Shown here one piece after another: positions 27,912-36,811 of a DNA stretch of 64,000 nucleotides (positions within the stretch are counted from its first letter, which is position 1; the number at the start of each line of letters is the position of its first letter). Location of the stretch: the NCBI RefSeq assembly GCF_003119115.1, contig NZ_CP022364.1, positions 1,998,001 to 2,062,000 on the forward strand. Reading direction: 5' to 3'. Both the position numbers and the translations under genes were made by a program. The notes beneath the pieces were generated by a model. That model ran no database searches and was not told where the DNA came from. It saw only the letters and a program-made list of their open reading frames with translations. This stretch comes from Azospirillum sp. TSH58. GTDB taxonomy: Bacteria; Pseudomonadota; Alphaproteobacteria; Azospirillales; Azospirillaceae.

Positions 27912-28960
27912 CAGGCGACCTCGCTGGAGGAGGACGGGGCGGGGCGCGGCCGCTCGGGCAGGGGCAGCCGGACCGGCGGGCGCTTCAGCTCCTCCGGATA
28001 CTCGTCGCGCAGCCCGCACAGGTAGCTGTCCAGGAAGACCCGCAGGCCCCGGAAGTCCCGGTTCACCAGATAATGGGCGGTGTATTTGGCGATCATGCGC
28101 GGGATCACCCCGGCCTTCTCGTAGTTGGCGTGGATGTAGCCCATGTTGCGGAAGAAATGCGGCGCCCGGTCGGCCCGCATCGTCTCCACCGTGCCCAGCC
28201 GGCCGCCCAGCACCTTGTGCTCCGTCCGCGACATGCCGGGATGGATGTGAAGGGCCTTCACCGCCGTGCCGACCTTCAGCCCGGCGCGGCGGGCGCGCAG
28301 GGTGAACTCGTACTCGTCGCCCCAGATGAACATCTCGCGCTTCACGTTGCCGATCCGCTCGAACACCGCCCGCCCGATCAGCGTGCCGTTGAACAGGGCG
28401 ATGGTGCCCGGCGCCAGCCCGTCCACCGCCCGCGCCATCAGGCTGTCCGGGTCGCGGGTGCCCTGCATGGGGAAGGCCAGGGTGGAGCGGTCCTCCGCCG
28501 CCAGCACCAGCGGGCCGACCATGGACAGGCCGTGGTGCCGCGCCTGGGCCAGCAGCTCGGCCAGCGCCCCCGGCTGCGGGATGCCGTCGTCGTCGGTGCT
28601 CCAGATCCAGCGGGCGCCGAGGCCGAGCGCCGTCTCGAAGGCGGTGTGGTAGGCGCCGGCGGAGCCGCAGTTGGCCTGCCGCACCACGACCAGCGCGTCG
28701 CCCCACTCGTCCGTCTGCGCGGCCAGCCATTCCGGCGTGCCGTCGCTGGACCCGCTGTCCACCACCACCAGCCGCTCCGGCCGCGGCTGCTGCCCGAGGA
28801 TCGCCGCGACGCAGGTGGCCAGAAGCGGCAGGCGGTTGTGGGTGACGACGATCGCCACGACGCTGCGGGCGATGTCCGCCGGGATGTCCTCCGCCGGGGC
28901 GGTGTCCCCCGAAAATAGGTCCTGTGGCATGGCTGGGCGGTTCCTCCTGGTCCTGTCCAT
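27911..28960 (-). CDS. Family 2 glycosyltransferase (GlfT2/rhamnosyl-type)
   Basis: This 349-residue enzyme has SVVAIVVTHNRLPLL at about residue 33, LVVVDSGSSDGTPEW, and the DxD-type motif WSTDDDGIPQPGA. The pattern (TH-N-R, then DDD-G, then a late FIWGDEYEFTLRARRAG) is that of the galactofuranosyl/rhamnosyl transferase-like group. The start at 28960 overlaps the preceding stop as TGATG; a second ATG at 28930 is possible. It is translationally coupled at both ends, so it is part of one unit with the polymerase and the AlgX-like gene. Confidence 0.9.
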   Translation of the reverse strand: MDRTRRNRPAMPQDLFSGDTAPAEDIPADIARSVVAIVVTHNRLPLLATCVAAILGQQPRPERLVVVDSGSSDGTPEWLAAQTDEWGDALVVVRQANCGSAGAYHTAFETALGLGARWIWSTDDDGIPQPGALAELLAQARHHGLSMVGPLVLAAEDRSTLAFPMQGTRDPDSLMARAVDGLAPGTIALFNGTLIGRAVFERIGNVKREMFIWGDEYEFTLRARRAGLKVGTAVKALHIHPGMSRTEHKVLGGRLGTVETMRADRAPHFFRNMGYIHANYEKAGVIPRMIAKYTAHYLVNRDFRGLRVFLDSYLCGLRDEYPEELKRPPVRLPLPERPRPAPSSSSEVA

Positions 28961-30141
28961 CAGTCGGTTTGGGTGCGGGTGGGGGCGCAGTCGCCCTGCC
29001 CCGGCCGGCAGGGCAGGATGGCGACGTCCGGCGACGGATCGGTGGCGCCCGACAGCACGCCCAGCCGCCCCAGCGTCCGGGCGACCGTCCGCGCCGCGTA
29101 GAGCTGCCCCTCCAGCCCCCAGCGGCTGCCGTTGGGCGTGTAGAGGTCGCGCGTCCCGCCGGCGGCCAGCGCCGTCAGGCCGGCGGCGAGCGGCACCGCC
29201 TGGAGCGTCGGGTCGGCGGCCATGACCTCGTCCACCGCGGACCGGTGGGGCGGGGGATCGAGCAGGAAATCGGCGTAGACCGTGCCCTTGTCCGGAGCGA
29301 CCAGCAGCAGGAAGCGCGTCACCCCGTTGGCCTCCACCGCGTCCTGGATCGCGTGCAGACTCGCGCGGCGCTCCTCCAGCAGGCGGTGATCGGCGCGCCA
29401 GGGCTGGAAATCCTCCGCGCGGAAGAGGGTGGTCGTCGCGGCGGCGGAGCTGAACAGGCCCGCATAGGACAGGGACCGCTCCTCCACCGGGCCGCCGCTC
29501 ACGTTCAGCAGCGTGCGCGGCAGCGCCTTGACCAGCAGATCCAGCGCGTGGCCGACCGGCGGCGGGTTCCAGGCATGGGCTCGGGCGCGCTCCATGGCGC
29601 GGGGCTGGCGGTTGAGGGGCTCGACGGCGAGGGGGCGCAGGGCCGCCACGCCATGGGGTCGGGGGGTGGTGACGGTGGACAGCTCCAGCCCGCCGACGCG
29701 CTCCCCCAGGTCGCGCTCCGATAACTGCAGGATCACCACGCGCGGCGGCCGCTCCCGGAAGTCGGGGGAGGCCAGATAGGCGGCCAGCGCCGCGGCGCCC
29801 GCGGGCCGCACGCCGACGGAGAGGCCGGTCAGGTTGCGCAGATGGTCGGTCCAGTAACGGCCGTAGCGGCCGTGGCGCTCCTCCGCCTCGGGGCGGGAGA
29901 AGCCGTCGCCGAACACCAGCGCGTCGTAGTTGGCGCCGGGCCGCGCCGCCTCGGCCAGGGGCGGTGCGAAGATGGCCTGGGGCGTCCTGGGGCCGAAGCG
30001 GTTCTCCGCGTAGCCGCCCAGCTCCGTCAGGTCGCCGTCCGGCGGGTCCAGCGCGAAGGCCAGCGGCAGGACCAGCGCCGCGGCCAGGGCCAGCCCGCGC
30101 AGAAGGATCCTGTCCAGCCCGCCCCCCACCGGTCGCCTCAC
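28960..30141 (-). CDS. AlgX/AlgJ-like SGNH-fold protein with Ser replaced by Gly
   Basis: This 393-residue protein has an N-terminal membrane anchor or signal (ILLRGLALAAALVLPLAFAL, residues 12-31) and a periplasmic SGNH/DHHW-like domain, the type that O-acetylates alginate and other polysaccharides. Where the family usually has GDSFS, this protein has GDGFS (residues 78-82), so the expected nucleophile is Gly80, codon GGC at 29902-29904. A Ser lies two residues later. The start is GTG at 30139-30141, overlapping the polymerase stop as GTGA. It may be inactive, use Ser82, or serve as a structural partner. The family call is by fold pattern and moderately sure. Confidence 0.65.
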   Translation of the reverse strand: MRRPVGGGLDRILLRGLALAAALVLPLAFALDPPDGDLTELGGYAENRFGPRTPQAIFAPPLAEAARPGANYDALVFGDGFSRPEAEERHGRYGRYWTDHLRNLTGLSVGVRPAGAAALAAYLASPDFRERPPRVVILQLSERDLGERVGGLELSTVTTPRPHGVAALRPLAVEPLNRQPRAMERARAHAWNPPPVGHALDLLVKALPRTLLNVSGGPVEERSLSYAGLFSSAAATTTLFRAEDFQPWRADHRLLEERRASLHAIQDAVEANGVTRFLLLVAPDKGTVYADFLLDPPPHRSAVDEVMAADPTLQAVPLAAGLTALAAGGTRDLYTPNGSRWGLEGQLYAARTVARTLGRLGVLSGATDPSPDVAILPCRPGQGDCAPTRTQTD

Positions 30142-31565
30142 GCCCGGTCCGCGGGGAAGCGGAGGCCCGATGGGCGGAAGCCGGGAAGGCGGAAGACGGA
30201 CATGCGGCGCTGGGCGAGCGGCGTTCCGGCGGAGTCGCCGATCCACAGGCGCAACGCCTTGGTCGCGCCGATCCACAGCAGGATGGGCAGCAGCGAGAAG
30301 AAGCCGAACTTGACGATGGTGATGTTGCCGTCGCGGTACCATTGCAGCGACAGCGGGATGAAGGCGCAATAGAACAGCACCGCGTAGCGGTTGGTGAAGC
30401 CCGACTCCCAGAACCAGCGGTGCAGCCGGCCCAGGATCAGCCCGACCACCACCATGGTGACGATCACGCCGATCCACCCCGCGCTCATCCAGCCGTCGCC
30501 GGCCAGCGAGGTGGTCAGGTTGGAGAAGTTGCCGAAATCGTGCAGCGACACCCATTTGACCGGCGCGCCGATGGGCTTGTCCGGCCACAGCATGCGCGGG
30601 ATCGGCTCGGTGAACAGTTGCAGGTACTGGGTGAACCAGGTGTAGGTCCCCGACTGCTGCGGCACCGCCCACAGGATGAAGGCCAGGAAGTCGAAGTTGG
30701 CGATGTCCTGGTTCGACACGCTCTCGACGAAGGAGCCCTCGCCGCCCTGGAAGATGCTGAACAGCTTGCCCGGATTCTCGGTCCCGGCCAGAACGCCGCG
30801 CAGGAAGTCGCGGTTGTTGCCCAGCGTGTGGAACAGCAGCAGCACCGGCAGGCCGCAGGCGAGCTGCCACCAGCGGAACCATTTGGTGCGCGTGTGGTAG
30901 AGGATCAGCAGCACCATGCCCAGCACGCCCATGATGATCGCCCAGCGCCCCCAGCCCAGATAGGCGCGGTAGCTGACGAAGGCGATGAAGGGGATGAAGG
31001 ACAGCGGGTGGAAGCGGCTGACCCAGATGATGCCCAGCGTCAGCGGCAGGCCCATCGAATGGGCCTCGGCGATGTAGCCGGTGGTGTTGACGTAGACCGG
31101 CTGGCCGGTCAGCGGGTCGCGCTCCATCTGCACGTCGCCGGTGCCGGTGAAGTCGGCGCCGTCCTGGCGCAGGATCGCCGAGTAGATGGCCAGCGGCCCC
31201 AGCGCCGCCACGGTCAGGGCGAAGGCGGTGATGTCCAGCCGGTCGAAGGTGAAGGTGGGCGCCCGGCTGAGGTCCGGCTTGACCCGCCCGGCCCAGCCGC
31301 AGGCGATGGAAAAGGCGACCAGGGCGACCGAACTGACCGTCAGCGACTTCACGAACTCCGCGGCGCTCGGCCAGTAGCCCATGAACAGCCAGGCGTTGTC
31401 GATGCCGAAGCCGTGGACCAGCAGCGGGCGGATCACGAAGACCAGCGTGTGGAAGATCAGATAGTAGGTCAGCGGGTGGAACATCGACGCGGTGCCGGTG
31501 CTGAGGAACACCACGGCGACCAGGGCCACCACCAGCACCTGCGCGATCAACGCCGTTTCGATCAT
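30138..31565 (-). CDS. Wzy-like polysaccharide polymerase (oligosaccharide repeat unit polymerase)
   Basis: This 475-residue integral membrane protein has ten or more hydrophobic segments. It has a large periplasmic loop near the middle to late part (PIPRMLWPDKPIGAPVKWVS), a layout typical of O-antigen/EPS polymerases. Those proteins share little sequence, so the call depends on topology and on its place among glycosyltransferases. The start is MIETALIAQ (31563-31565). It is first in a four-gene unit (polymerase, AlgX-like, two GT2) coupled by GTGA and TGATG overlaps. It diverges from the beta-helix gene, with 278 bases between the starts. Confidence 0.75.
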   Translation of the reverse strand: MIETALIAQVLVVALVAVVFLSTGTASMFHPLTYYLIFHTLVFVIRPLLVHGFGIDNAWLFMGYWPSAAEFVKSLTVSSVALVAFSIACGWAGRVKPDLSRAPTFTFDRLDITAFALTVAALGPLAIYSAILRQDGADFTGTGDVQMERDPLTGQPVYVNTTGYIAEAHSMGLPLTLGIIWVSRFHPLSFIPFIAFVSYRAYLGWGRWAIIMGVLGMVLLILYHTRTKWFRWWQLACGLPVLLLFHTLGNNRDFLRGVLAGTENPGKLFSIFQGGEGSFVESVSNQDIANFDFLAFILWAVPQQSGTYTWFTQYLQLFTEPIPRMLWPDKPIGAPVKWVSLHDFGNFSNLTTSLAGDGWMSAGWIGVIVTMVVVGLILGRLHRWFWESGFTNRYAVLFYCAFIPLSLQWYRDGNITIVKFGFFSLLPILLWIGATKALRLWIGDSAGTPLAQRRMSVFRLPGFRPSGLRFPADRA

Positions 31566-31843
31566 GCCGGTCTCCGCCTTGCCTCGTGAACGCGCGGCAC
31601 CGCCGGCCACGGCCGGTGGTGGCGGCCGGTGGGGCGGTGTCGTCGTGCCGGCCCCCAAGGGCGAGGGCGGCGCACCCGGAAGCAACACCGCCGGCCCCGG
31701 TCGGGTCCCCCCGTCCGGGAGCGCAGACGGCGAGGGCCTTCCGGTCAGGGCTATCCGCGCGGCACCTTCGTGGCACCCCGTCCGCGCTTTTGCTTCATCC
31801 GCCCCCCGCCGCCAGTTTCGCTGGGGTGCCGAACGGAGGTGAT

Positions 31844-33820
31844 ATGACGCGCCGGATTCCTGGACTCTTCGCGGGCGGGCTGTTGTGGCTGGTCCTGTTG
31901 CTGGCTGGTCCCGCCCCGTCCATTGCGGCGGAGCCGGCGATCCACGTCTCCCCACAGGGCGACGACCGCTGGTCCGGGCGGGCCGCCGCCTCCACCCCGG
32001 ACGGGCGCGACGGCCCCGTCGCCACGCTGGCCCGCGCGGTGGAGGAGGCGCGCAAGCGCGGGCTGCATCTGATCCTGCTGCGCGGCGGCACCCATCGGCT
32101 GACCGACACGGTGACTCTGGGGCCGGAGGATTCCGGGCTGCGCATCGCCGCCTTTCCCGGCGAGACCCCGGTCCTCTCGGGCGGGGAGGTGGTGACCGGC
32201 TTCAAGGCGGAACGGGACGGTGTCGTCTCCGCCCCGCTGGCGCGCGAGCCGGGGCTGGACGTGACCGTCGGCGGGGCGCGGCTGCGCGCGGCGCAGAGCG
32301 GCGCCTTCGATCCGCAGGACCCGATCCGCAGCGGCTGGTTCGTCGCCCAGCAGACCAAGGGCGGCGGCGACAAGCGGCAGTTCCGCTTTCCCCCCGGCAC
32401 CGTCCAGGCGGCCTGGGCGGTCCCCGGCGTGCGCGTCCAGGCGCTCGACCGCGAGCGGCAGGCCGACGACATCCGCGGCATCGAGCGCATCGACCGCAAC
32501 GGCACGCTCGTGCTCGACCGCGACGGCTGGTACCCGTTCCGCGACGGCAGCACCTTCCGCCTGCTCGGCCATCCCGACTTCCTGAAATTCCCCGGCCAGT
32601 TCGCCTGGAGCGCCAAGGACCGGCGCCTGCTGCTCCGCCCCCACGACCCGGCGGCCTTCGCCCGCGACGGCGCGGCGGGCTCCGCCCGCGACGGCGAGGC
32701 GGTCGTGGCGCGCACCGCCCCGCTGATCCAGGCGGAGAAGGCGGACTCCATCACCCTCGACGGGCTGTCCTTCGCCGACGTGCCCTACAACGGCGCCGCG
32801 GTGCGGCTGGCCGGCGGCACCGGGCACCGCGTCCTCGACAACCGCTTCTCCGCCGTCGGGACGGGCGTGCTGCTGGTCGGCGTCGCCGACAGCGAGGTGC
32901 GCGGCAACCGGCTGGAGCATCTGGGGCGCAGCGGGATCGAACTCACCCCCGGCAGCGCCGGCAACCGGATCATCGCCAACACCATCCGCCATGTCGGCGA
33001 GGTGAACTTCTACGGCGGCGGCATCATGAGCGCCGGGGTGACCCGGACCCTGATCGCCCACAACGACATCCGGCACGCCGCGCGCTACGGCATCTCCATG
33101 AAGAACTGGAACCCGGAGACGAAGAACACCGACAACGTGATCGAGTACAACCGCATCCGCGACGTCGGGCGGGAGACCGCCGACCTCGGCGCCATCGAGA
33201 CGCTGGGGCGCAGCGACATCGACACGAAGCTGGTCATCCGCTTCAACGACATCCGGGGGACCGGCGGGATCGCCACCGACGCGGCGGGGCGCTGGATGAC
33301 CCGCTACAAGGGCTTTGGCGTCTATCTGGACGACCTGACCAACGGGGTGCGGGTGGAGGGCAACTTCCTGGAGGACACCGGCTGGGCGTCGGTCTTCATC
33401 CACGGCGGCGACGGCAACCGGGTGGAGAACAACATCGCCGTGCTGACCGACGAGCGCGACCGCTTCCTGCGCTTCGAATGGGTGCCGAAGGCCGGAACGG
33501 CCGGCTTCCTGCGCGACAACGAGGCCAGCCGCAACATCATCCATGCCCGCGTGCCGGTGGAGCAGCTGGTGACCGCGCTGACCGGCGGCGAATACCGGCT
33601 GGAGAACAACATCTTCGACCGTCCGGGCCGTGGGCTGCGCGCGCCGGGGGCGGCCATGGAACGGACGCAGGCGCGCTCCGTCCAGGGAGGCAACCTGCCG
33701 GACCCCTATTTCATGAACCCGGCGAAGGACGACTACCGCCTGCGCCCGAACTCCCCCGCTTTGAAGATCGGCTTCCAGGAGCTTCCCTGGTCGCGCATCG
33801 GTCCGGAAGGGGCGCGCTGA
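31844..33820 (+). CDS. Exported right-handed beta-helix repeat protein
   Basis: This 658-residue protein starts at ATG 31844 after a perfect GGAGGTGAT ribosome site and has a signal peptide (LFAGGLLWLVLLLAGPAPS, then IAA-EPAI). The mature N-terminus HVSPQGDDRWSGRAA is the usual opening of parallel beta-helix polysaccharide enzymes. From about residue 290 repeated coils contain N-x-I, G-I and V-x-x-N steps (HRVLDNRF, SEVRGNRLEHLG, NRIIANTIRHVG), typical of NosD/pectate-lyase-like and mannuronan-epimerase-like proteins. It probably cuts or modifies the exopolysaccharide in the periplasm. Activity cannot be specified. Confidence 0.88.
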   Translation: MTRRIPGLFAGGLLWLVLLLAGPAPSIAAEPAIHVSPQGDDRWSGRAAASTPDGRDGPVATLARAVEEARKRGLHLILLRGGTHRLTDTVTLGPEDSGLRIAAFPGETPVLSGGEVVTGFKAERDGVVSAPLAREPGLDVTVGGARLRAAQSGAFDPQDPIRSGWFVAQQTKGGGDKRQFRFPPGTVQAAWAVPGVRVQALDRERQADDIRGIERIDRNGTLVLDRDGWYPFRDGSTFRLLGHPDFLKFPGQFAWSAKDRRLLLRPHDPAAFARDGAAGSARDGEAVVARTAPLIQAEKADSITLDGLSFADVPYNGAAVRLAGGTGHRVLDNRFSAVGTGVLLVGVADSEVRGNRLEHLGRSGIELTPGSAGNRIIANTIRHVGEVNFYGGGIMSAGVTRTLIAHNDIRHAARYGISMKNWNPETKNTDNVIEYNRIRDVGRETADLGAIETLGRSDIDTKLVIRFNDIRGTGGIATDAAGRWMTRYKGFGVYLDDLTNGVRVEGNFLEDTGWASVFIHGGDGNRVENNIAVLTDERDRFLRFEWVPKAGTAGFLRDNEASRNIIHARVPVEQLVTALTGGEYRLENNIFDRPGRGLRAPGAAMERTQARSVQGGNLPDPYFMNPAKDDYRLRPNSPALKIGFQELPWSRIGPEGAR

Positions 33821-33824
33821 ACCC

Positions 33825-34427
33825 GTGGACACGCACACTCCGTCGCCCAGCCTCTCGCCCGAGGCCCCGCCGTCCGCCACCATCGGGCTGGCGCCGCCCC
33901 GTCTCGACCTATCCGCCCTGCCGCCCCGCATCCTGCGCGAGCTGCGCGCCAGCCATGTCGGCGAGACCGTGGCGGTGTCCCTCTACGACGGCGTCGCCGG
34001 GGCCACGACCGACCCGGAGGTCCTGCGCTTCGCCGCGTCCCACCGCCGCGTCGAGCGGCGGCACCTGCGGCTGTTCGAGGCGGTCCTGCCGCCGGAGAGG
34101 CGCAGCGGGTTGATGGGCTTCTGGCGCTGGTCGGGCCGGGTGATGGGCGGGCTGCCGGCCTGGCTCGGCCCGCCCTGTTTCTACGCGGTGGTCGCCGGGG
34201 TGGAGGCGTGGGTGGATGGGCACTACGCCCGGCAGATCGCCCTGGCGCGGCGGCTCGCCCCCGATCCGGACCTGTTGAATTTGCTGGAGGCCTGCCGCCT
34301 CGACGAGAGCCTCCACGCCCGCGATGCCGCCCGGTTGGACCCGGCGCCGCCCTGGACCGCCCGCGCGCTGGCGCGGCTGGCGGTGTTGCTGTCCCGCGTG
34401 GGTGTGACGGCGGCGCGCTGGGTGTGA
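33825..34427 (+). CDS. coq7: Coq7-like di-iron carboxylate protein
   Basis: This 200-residue protein matches demethoxyubiquinone hydroxylase (Coq7), which adds the last ring hydroxyl in ubiquinone synthesis. All di-iron ligand motifs are present: the first Glu in ASHVGETVAVSLYDG, E-x-x-H in RRVERRHLRLF, Glu in VVAGVEAWVDGHY, and E-x-x-H in DESLHARDA. The start is GTG 33825-33827, 4 bases after the beta-helix stop, so both are probably on one transcript. Its place in a polysaccharide locus is unexpected. It may be the only Coq7 of the genome or a second copy. Confidence 0.85.
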   Translation: MDTHTPSPSLSPEAPPSATIGLAPPRLDLSALPPRILRELRASHVGETVAVSLYDGVAGATTDPEVLRFAASHRRVERRHLRLFEAVLPPERRSGLMGFWRWSGRVMGGLPAWLGPPCFYAVVAGVEAWVDGHYARQIALARRLAPDPDLLNLLEACRLDESLHARDAARLDPAPPWTARALARLAVLLSRVGVTAARWV

Positions 34428-34463
34428 CGGCGGTCTCTATGGGCGGTGGTCGGCGGATGGCGG

Positions 34464-35612
34464 TCAGCCCATGGCGCGCTTCGGGCGGACGGCCGGCCCG
34501 GCGGCTTCGGGCAGCGGACCGGCGATGCGGTCGAGCAGGGCGTCGAGGCCGCTGTGCCCGGCCTCATGGGCGGCGCGGGCGCGGGCGTGGGCCTGTTCGG
34601 AGGCGAGCGCCAGCGCGTCGCGGTCCTTGGCCCAGAGGCGCAGCGCCGGCAGCACCGCCTGGATGAAGTCCCGGTCCTGCGGGACGAGGCCGGGGCGGGG
34701 AATGTCGCTGCCGATGCAGCCGCGGTCATAGGCCAGCACCGGCACGCCCGCCGCCATCGCCTCGAACAGCACCAGCGGCTGCGCCTCGTTGCGGTAGCGG
34801 GTGGGAAAGACGAAGACGTCGATGTCGCGGTAGAAGGCCGCCTTGGCCTCGTCGTCCACCGGGCCGCGATACTCCACGTCGCCGTCGAAGGCCGCGAGCC
34901 CCGCCGCGACCAGCGCGTTGTCCATGCGCCCCAGACCCGGCCCGGCCAGCACCAGCTTGACGTCCACCCCCTCCGACCGCAGGGCGCGCAGCAGGGTGAA
35001 CAGCGTGTCCAGCCCCTTGTCGGCGCACAGGTTGGACAGGTGGCCGATGCGCAGCGGGCCGGACTTGCCGTGGCGCGGGCGCGGCACCGGCGGGGTGAAG
35101 ATGGCGTTGGAAACGCTCATCGCCGTCCGCGCCGCCGGGTAGAGCGCCTGGAACCGCGCCTGCATGGCGGGGCAGAGCAGCACATGCATGCAGTCCGTGC
35201 CGGCGAGGCGGGTCAGCAGGCTCATCCGCCAGGTCGGCTTGGAGATGGTGGCGAAGGAATGGTGGTGCAGCGTGCGCTCATAGCCGAACAGCCGCGCCGC
35301 GCCGGCCAGCGCCGCCGTGTAGAAGATGCCGAGCCCCGAATCGACGGGCATGTAGAAGCGCCGTCCGGGGATCGTCGCCCCGGCCGCCAGACGCAGGCCC
35401 GCCAGCAGCACGCGCATGGCCTTGGCGGCGTGGTAGCGCAGGCCGCCGCCATTCCAGCCCGGCGACAGGTCCGCGACCTCCACCGTGGCCTGCACCGGGC
35501 CGCGATCGCGCAGGCGGTCCAGCACCAGGGCGGTGACCCGGCTCATCCCGTCCATGGGCGGGGGAAGGCGGCCCGAGACGACGATGTGAGGGGTGTTGCG
35601 GCGGTCGGTCAT
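34464..35612 (-). CDS. Glycosyltransferase, GT4-like (GT-B fold)
   Basis: This 382-residue enzyme has the N-terminal donor of a GT-B transferase (HIVVSGRLPPPMDGMSRVT) and a GT4 C-terminal domain: LRIGHLSNLCADKGLDTLF, then the UDP/GDP-sugar signature EAQPLVLFEAMAAGVPVLA with its paired glutamates. It is last in a chain of three glycosyltransferases joined by overlaps (TGATG at 35612). Sugar specificity unknown. Confidence 0.9.
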   Translation of the reverse strand: MTDRRNTPHIVVSGRLPPPMDGMSRVTALVLDRLRDRGPVQATVEVADLSPGWNGGGLRYHAAKAMRVLLAGLRLAAGATIPGRRFYMPVDSGLGIFYTAALAGAARLFGYERTLHHHSFATISKPTWRMSLLTRLAGTDCMHVLLCPAMQARFQALYPAARTAMSVSNAIFTPPVPRPRHGKSGPLRIGHLSNLCADKGLDTLFTLLRALRSEGVDVKLVLAGPGLGRMDNALVAAGLAAFDGDVEYRGPVDDEAKAAFYRDIDVFVFPTRYRNEAQPLVLFEAMAAGVPVLAYDRGCIGSDIPRPGLVPQDRDFIQAVLPALRLWAKDRDALALASEQAHARARAAHEAGHSGLDALLDRIAGPLPEAAGPAVRPKRAMG

Positions 35613-36811
35613 CAGGCTTCGCTTTCACGGGTGCCCTTGCGGGCGCTTTCATCAGTGTTTTGGGCAGCGTCTTTGCGGGCTCCCAGGCTGTGCAGGGCCT
35701 TCTCCACGGCCTCCGCGAAAAAGCCGGCGTCGGCCAGCGCCTGGAAGGGCCGTCCGTTGAGGCTGAGGCGGCGCCATTCCGCCTCGTCGGACGCGACGGA
35801 CAGCATGTGGCGGGCCAGCCCCTCGGGGTTGTCGGGCTCGACGATGTGGCCGTTCAACCCGCTGCGGATCAGCACGTCGCGGGCGCCGCACTGGTCGGAC
35901 AGGATCGTCGGCACGCCCATGGCCAGCGCCTCGTTCACCACCAGCCCGAACTGCTCCTCCAGCGAGGGCAGCAGCAGGCACAGGGTGGAGCCCAGCGTCT
36001 CCGCGATCCCCTTCTCCTGAAGGAAGCCGCGGAAGAGGATGTGCCCCTCCAGCCCGCGCTTGGCGACCTCGGCCCGCAGATCGGCCTCCAGCGGGCCGGA
36101 GCCGCACAGGTGAAGGGGCCGCGCCGCCGCGCCGGCCAACCGGCGGTAGAGATCGTACGCCTCGACCGCGCGGAACAGGTTCTTCTTCGGCACGAAGCGG
36201 GCGATGATGGTGAAGTGCCGCTCGGCGAAGGGCACGCCGTCCGGGGCCGGGGTCATGCCGGACAGCCGGCGCACCCGCTCCAGCGACAGGGTGTCGTAGC
36301 CGATGAACAGCCTGTCCTTGGGCAACCCGAGGAAGCGGTAGTAGTCGACGGTGCGGTGGCTGCCCCCGATGGCCGCCTGATAGGGCTTGTAGAGCAGGGA
36401 CTTCAGCGCCTCGCGCCAGAGGACGCGCGGCTTGTCGTCGAATTTGGAGGCGTTCATGTTGACGACGCGCCGGCCCATCAGCCGCATCGTCACCGCCAGC
36501 GCGAAGACGTCCGGCTCCTCGTAATGGCACAGGAAGACGTGGCTGGCCCCCGCCTTGCGGCATTCGCGCAGCAGGGCCCGGTAGACCTGGAAGGACGGGA
36601 TGTCCGCCTTGGAGCGTCCGGGGAACAGCGTGACCTTGCGGAAATGCTGCCCTTCCCCGGTGGAGTCCCAGGCGTAGGTGTGGGACTTCGACCCGACCTC
36701 CAGGCCGACCACGTCGTAGAGATGGCCGAGCCGCCGCCCGACCGCCTCCAGCCGGTCCATGTGGTAGGGGCCGAACATCTCCCAGGAAAAGACCAGGGCG
36801 GGCTTCGTCAT
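35612..36811 (-). CDS. Glycosyltransferase, GT4-like
   Basis: This 399-residue GT-B protein has a C-terminal domain with FTIIARFVPKKNLFRAVEAY, LHLCGSGPLEADL, and the conserved EEQFGLVVNEALAMGVPTI containing the E-x7-E motif. The C-terminus ends in a charged tail (KDAAQNTDESARKGTRESEA). It overlaps its neighbours by 4 bases upstream (ATGA at 36808) and by 1 base downstream. Substrate unknown. Confidence 0.9.
   Translation of the reverse strand: MTKPALVFSWEMFGPYHMDRLEAVGRRLGHLYDVVGLEVGSKSHTYAWDSTGEGQHFRKVTLFPGRSKADIPSFQVYRALLRECRKAGASHVFLCHYEEPDVFALAVTMRLMGRRVVNMNASKFDDKPRVLWREALKSLLYKPYQAAIGGSHRTVDYYRFLGLPKDRLFIGYDTLSLERVRRLSGMTPAPDGVPFAERHFTIIARFVPKKNLFRAVEAYDLYRRLAGAAARPLHLCGSGPLEADLRAEVAKRGLEGHILFRGFLQEKGIAETLGSTLCLLLPSLEEQFGLVVNEALAMGVPTILSDQCGARDVLIRSGLNGHIVEPDNPEGLARHMLSVASDEAEWRRLSLNGRPFQALADAGFFAEAVEKALHSLGARKDAAQNTDESARKGTRESEA

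Noticed and set aside
31767..31830. Sigma-54 promoter and spaced inverted repeat GGCACCCC / GGGGTGCC before the beta-helix gene
   Set aside because: The TGGCAC and TTGC elements are not at the required spacing, and the repeat is short in GC-rich sequence.
31751..33931. A long minus-strand frame opposite the beta-helix gene
   Set aside because: It lacks recognisable domains, and the plus-strand gene has a signal peptide, ribosome site and conserved repeats.
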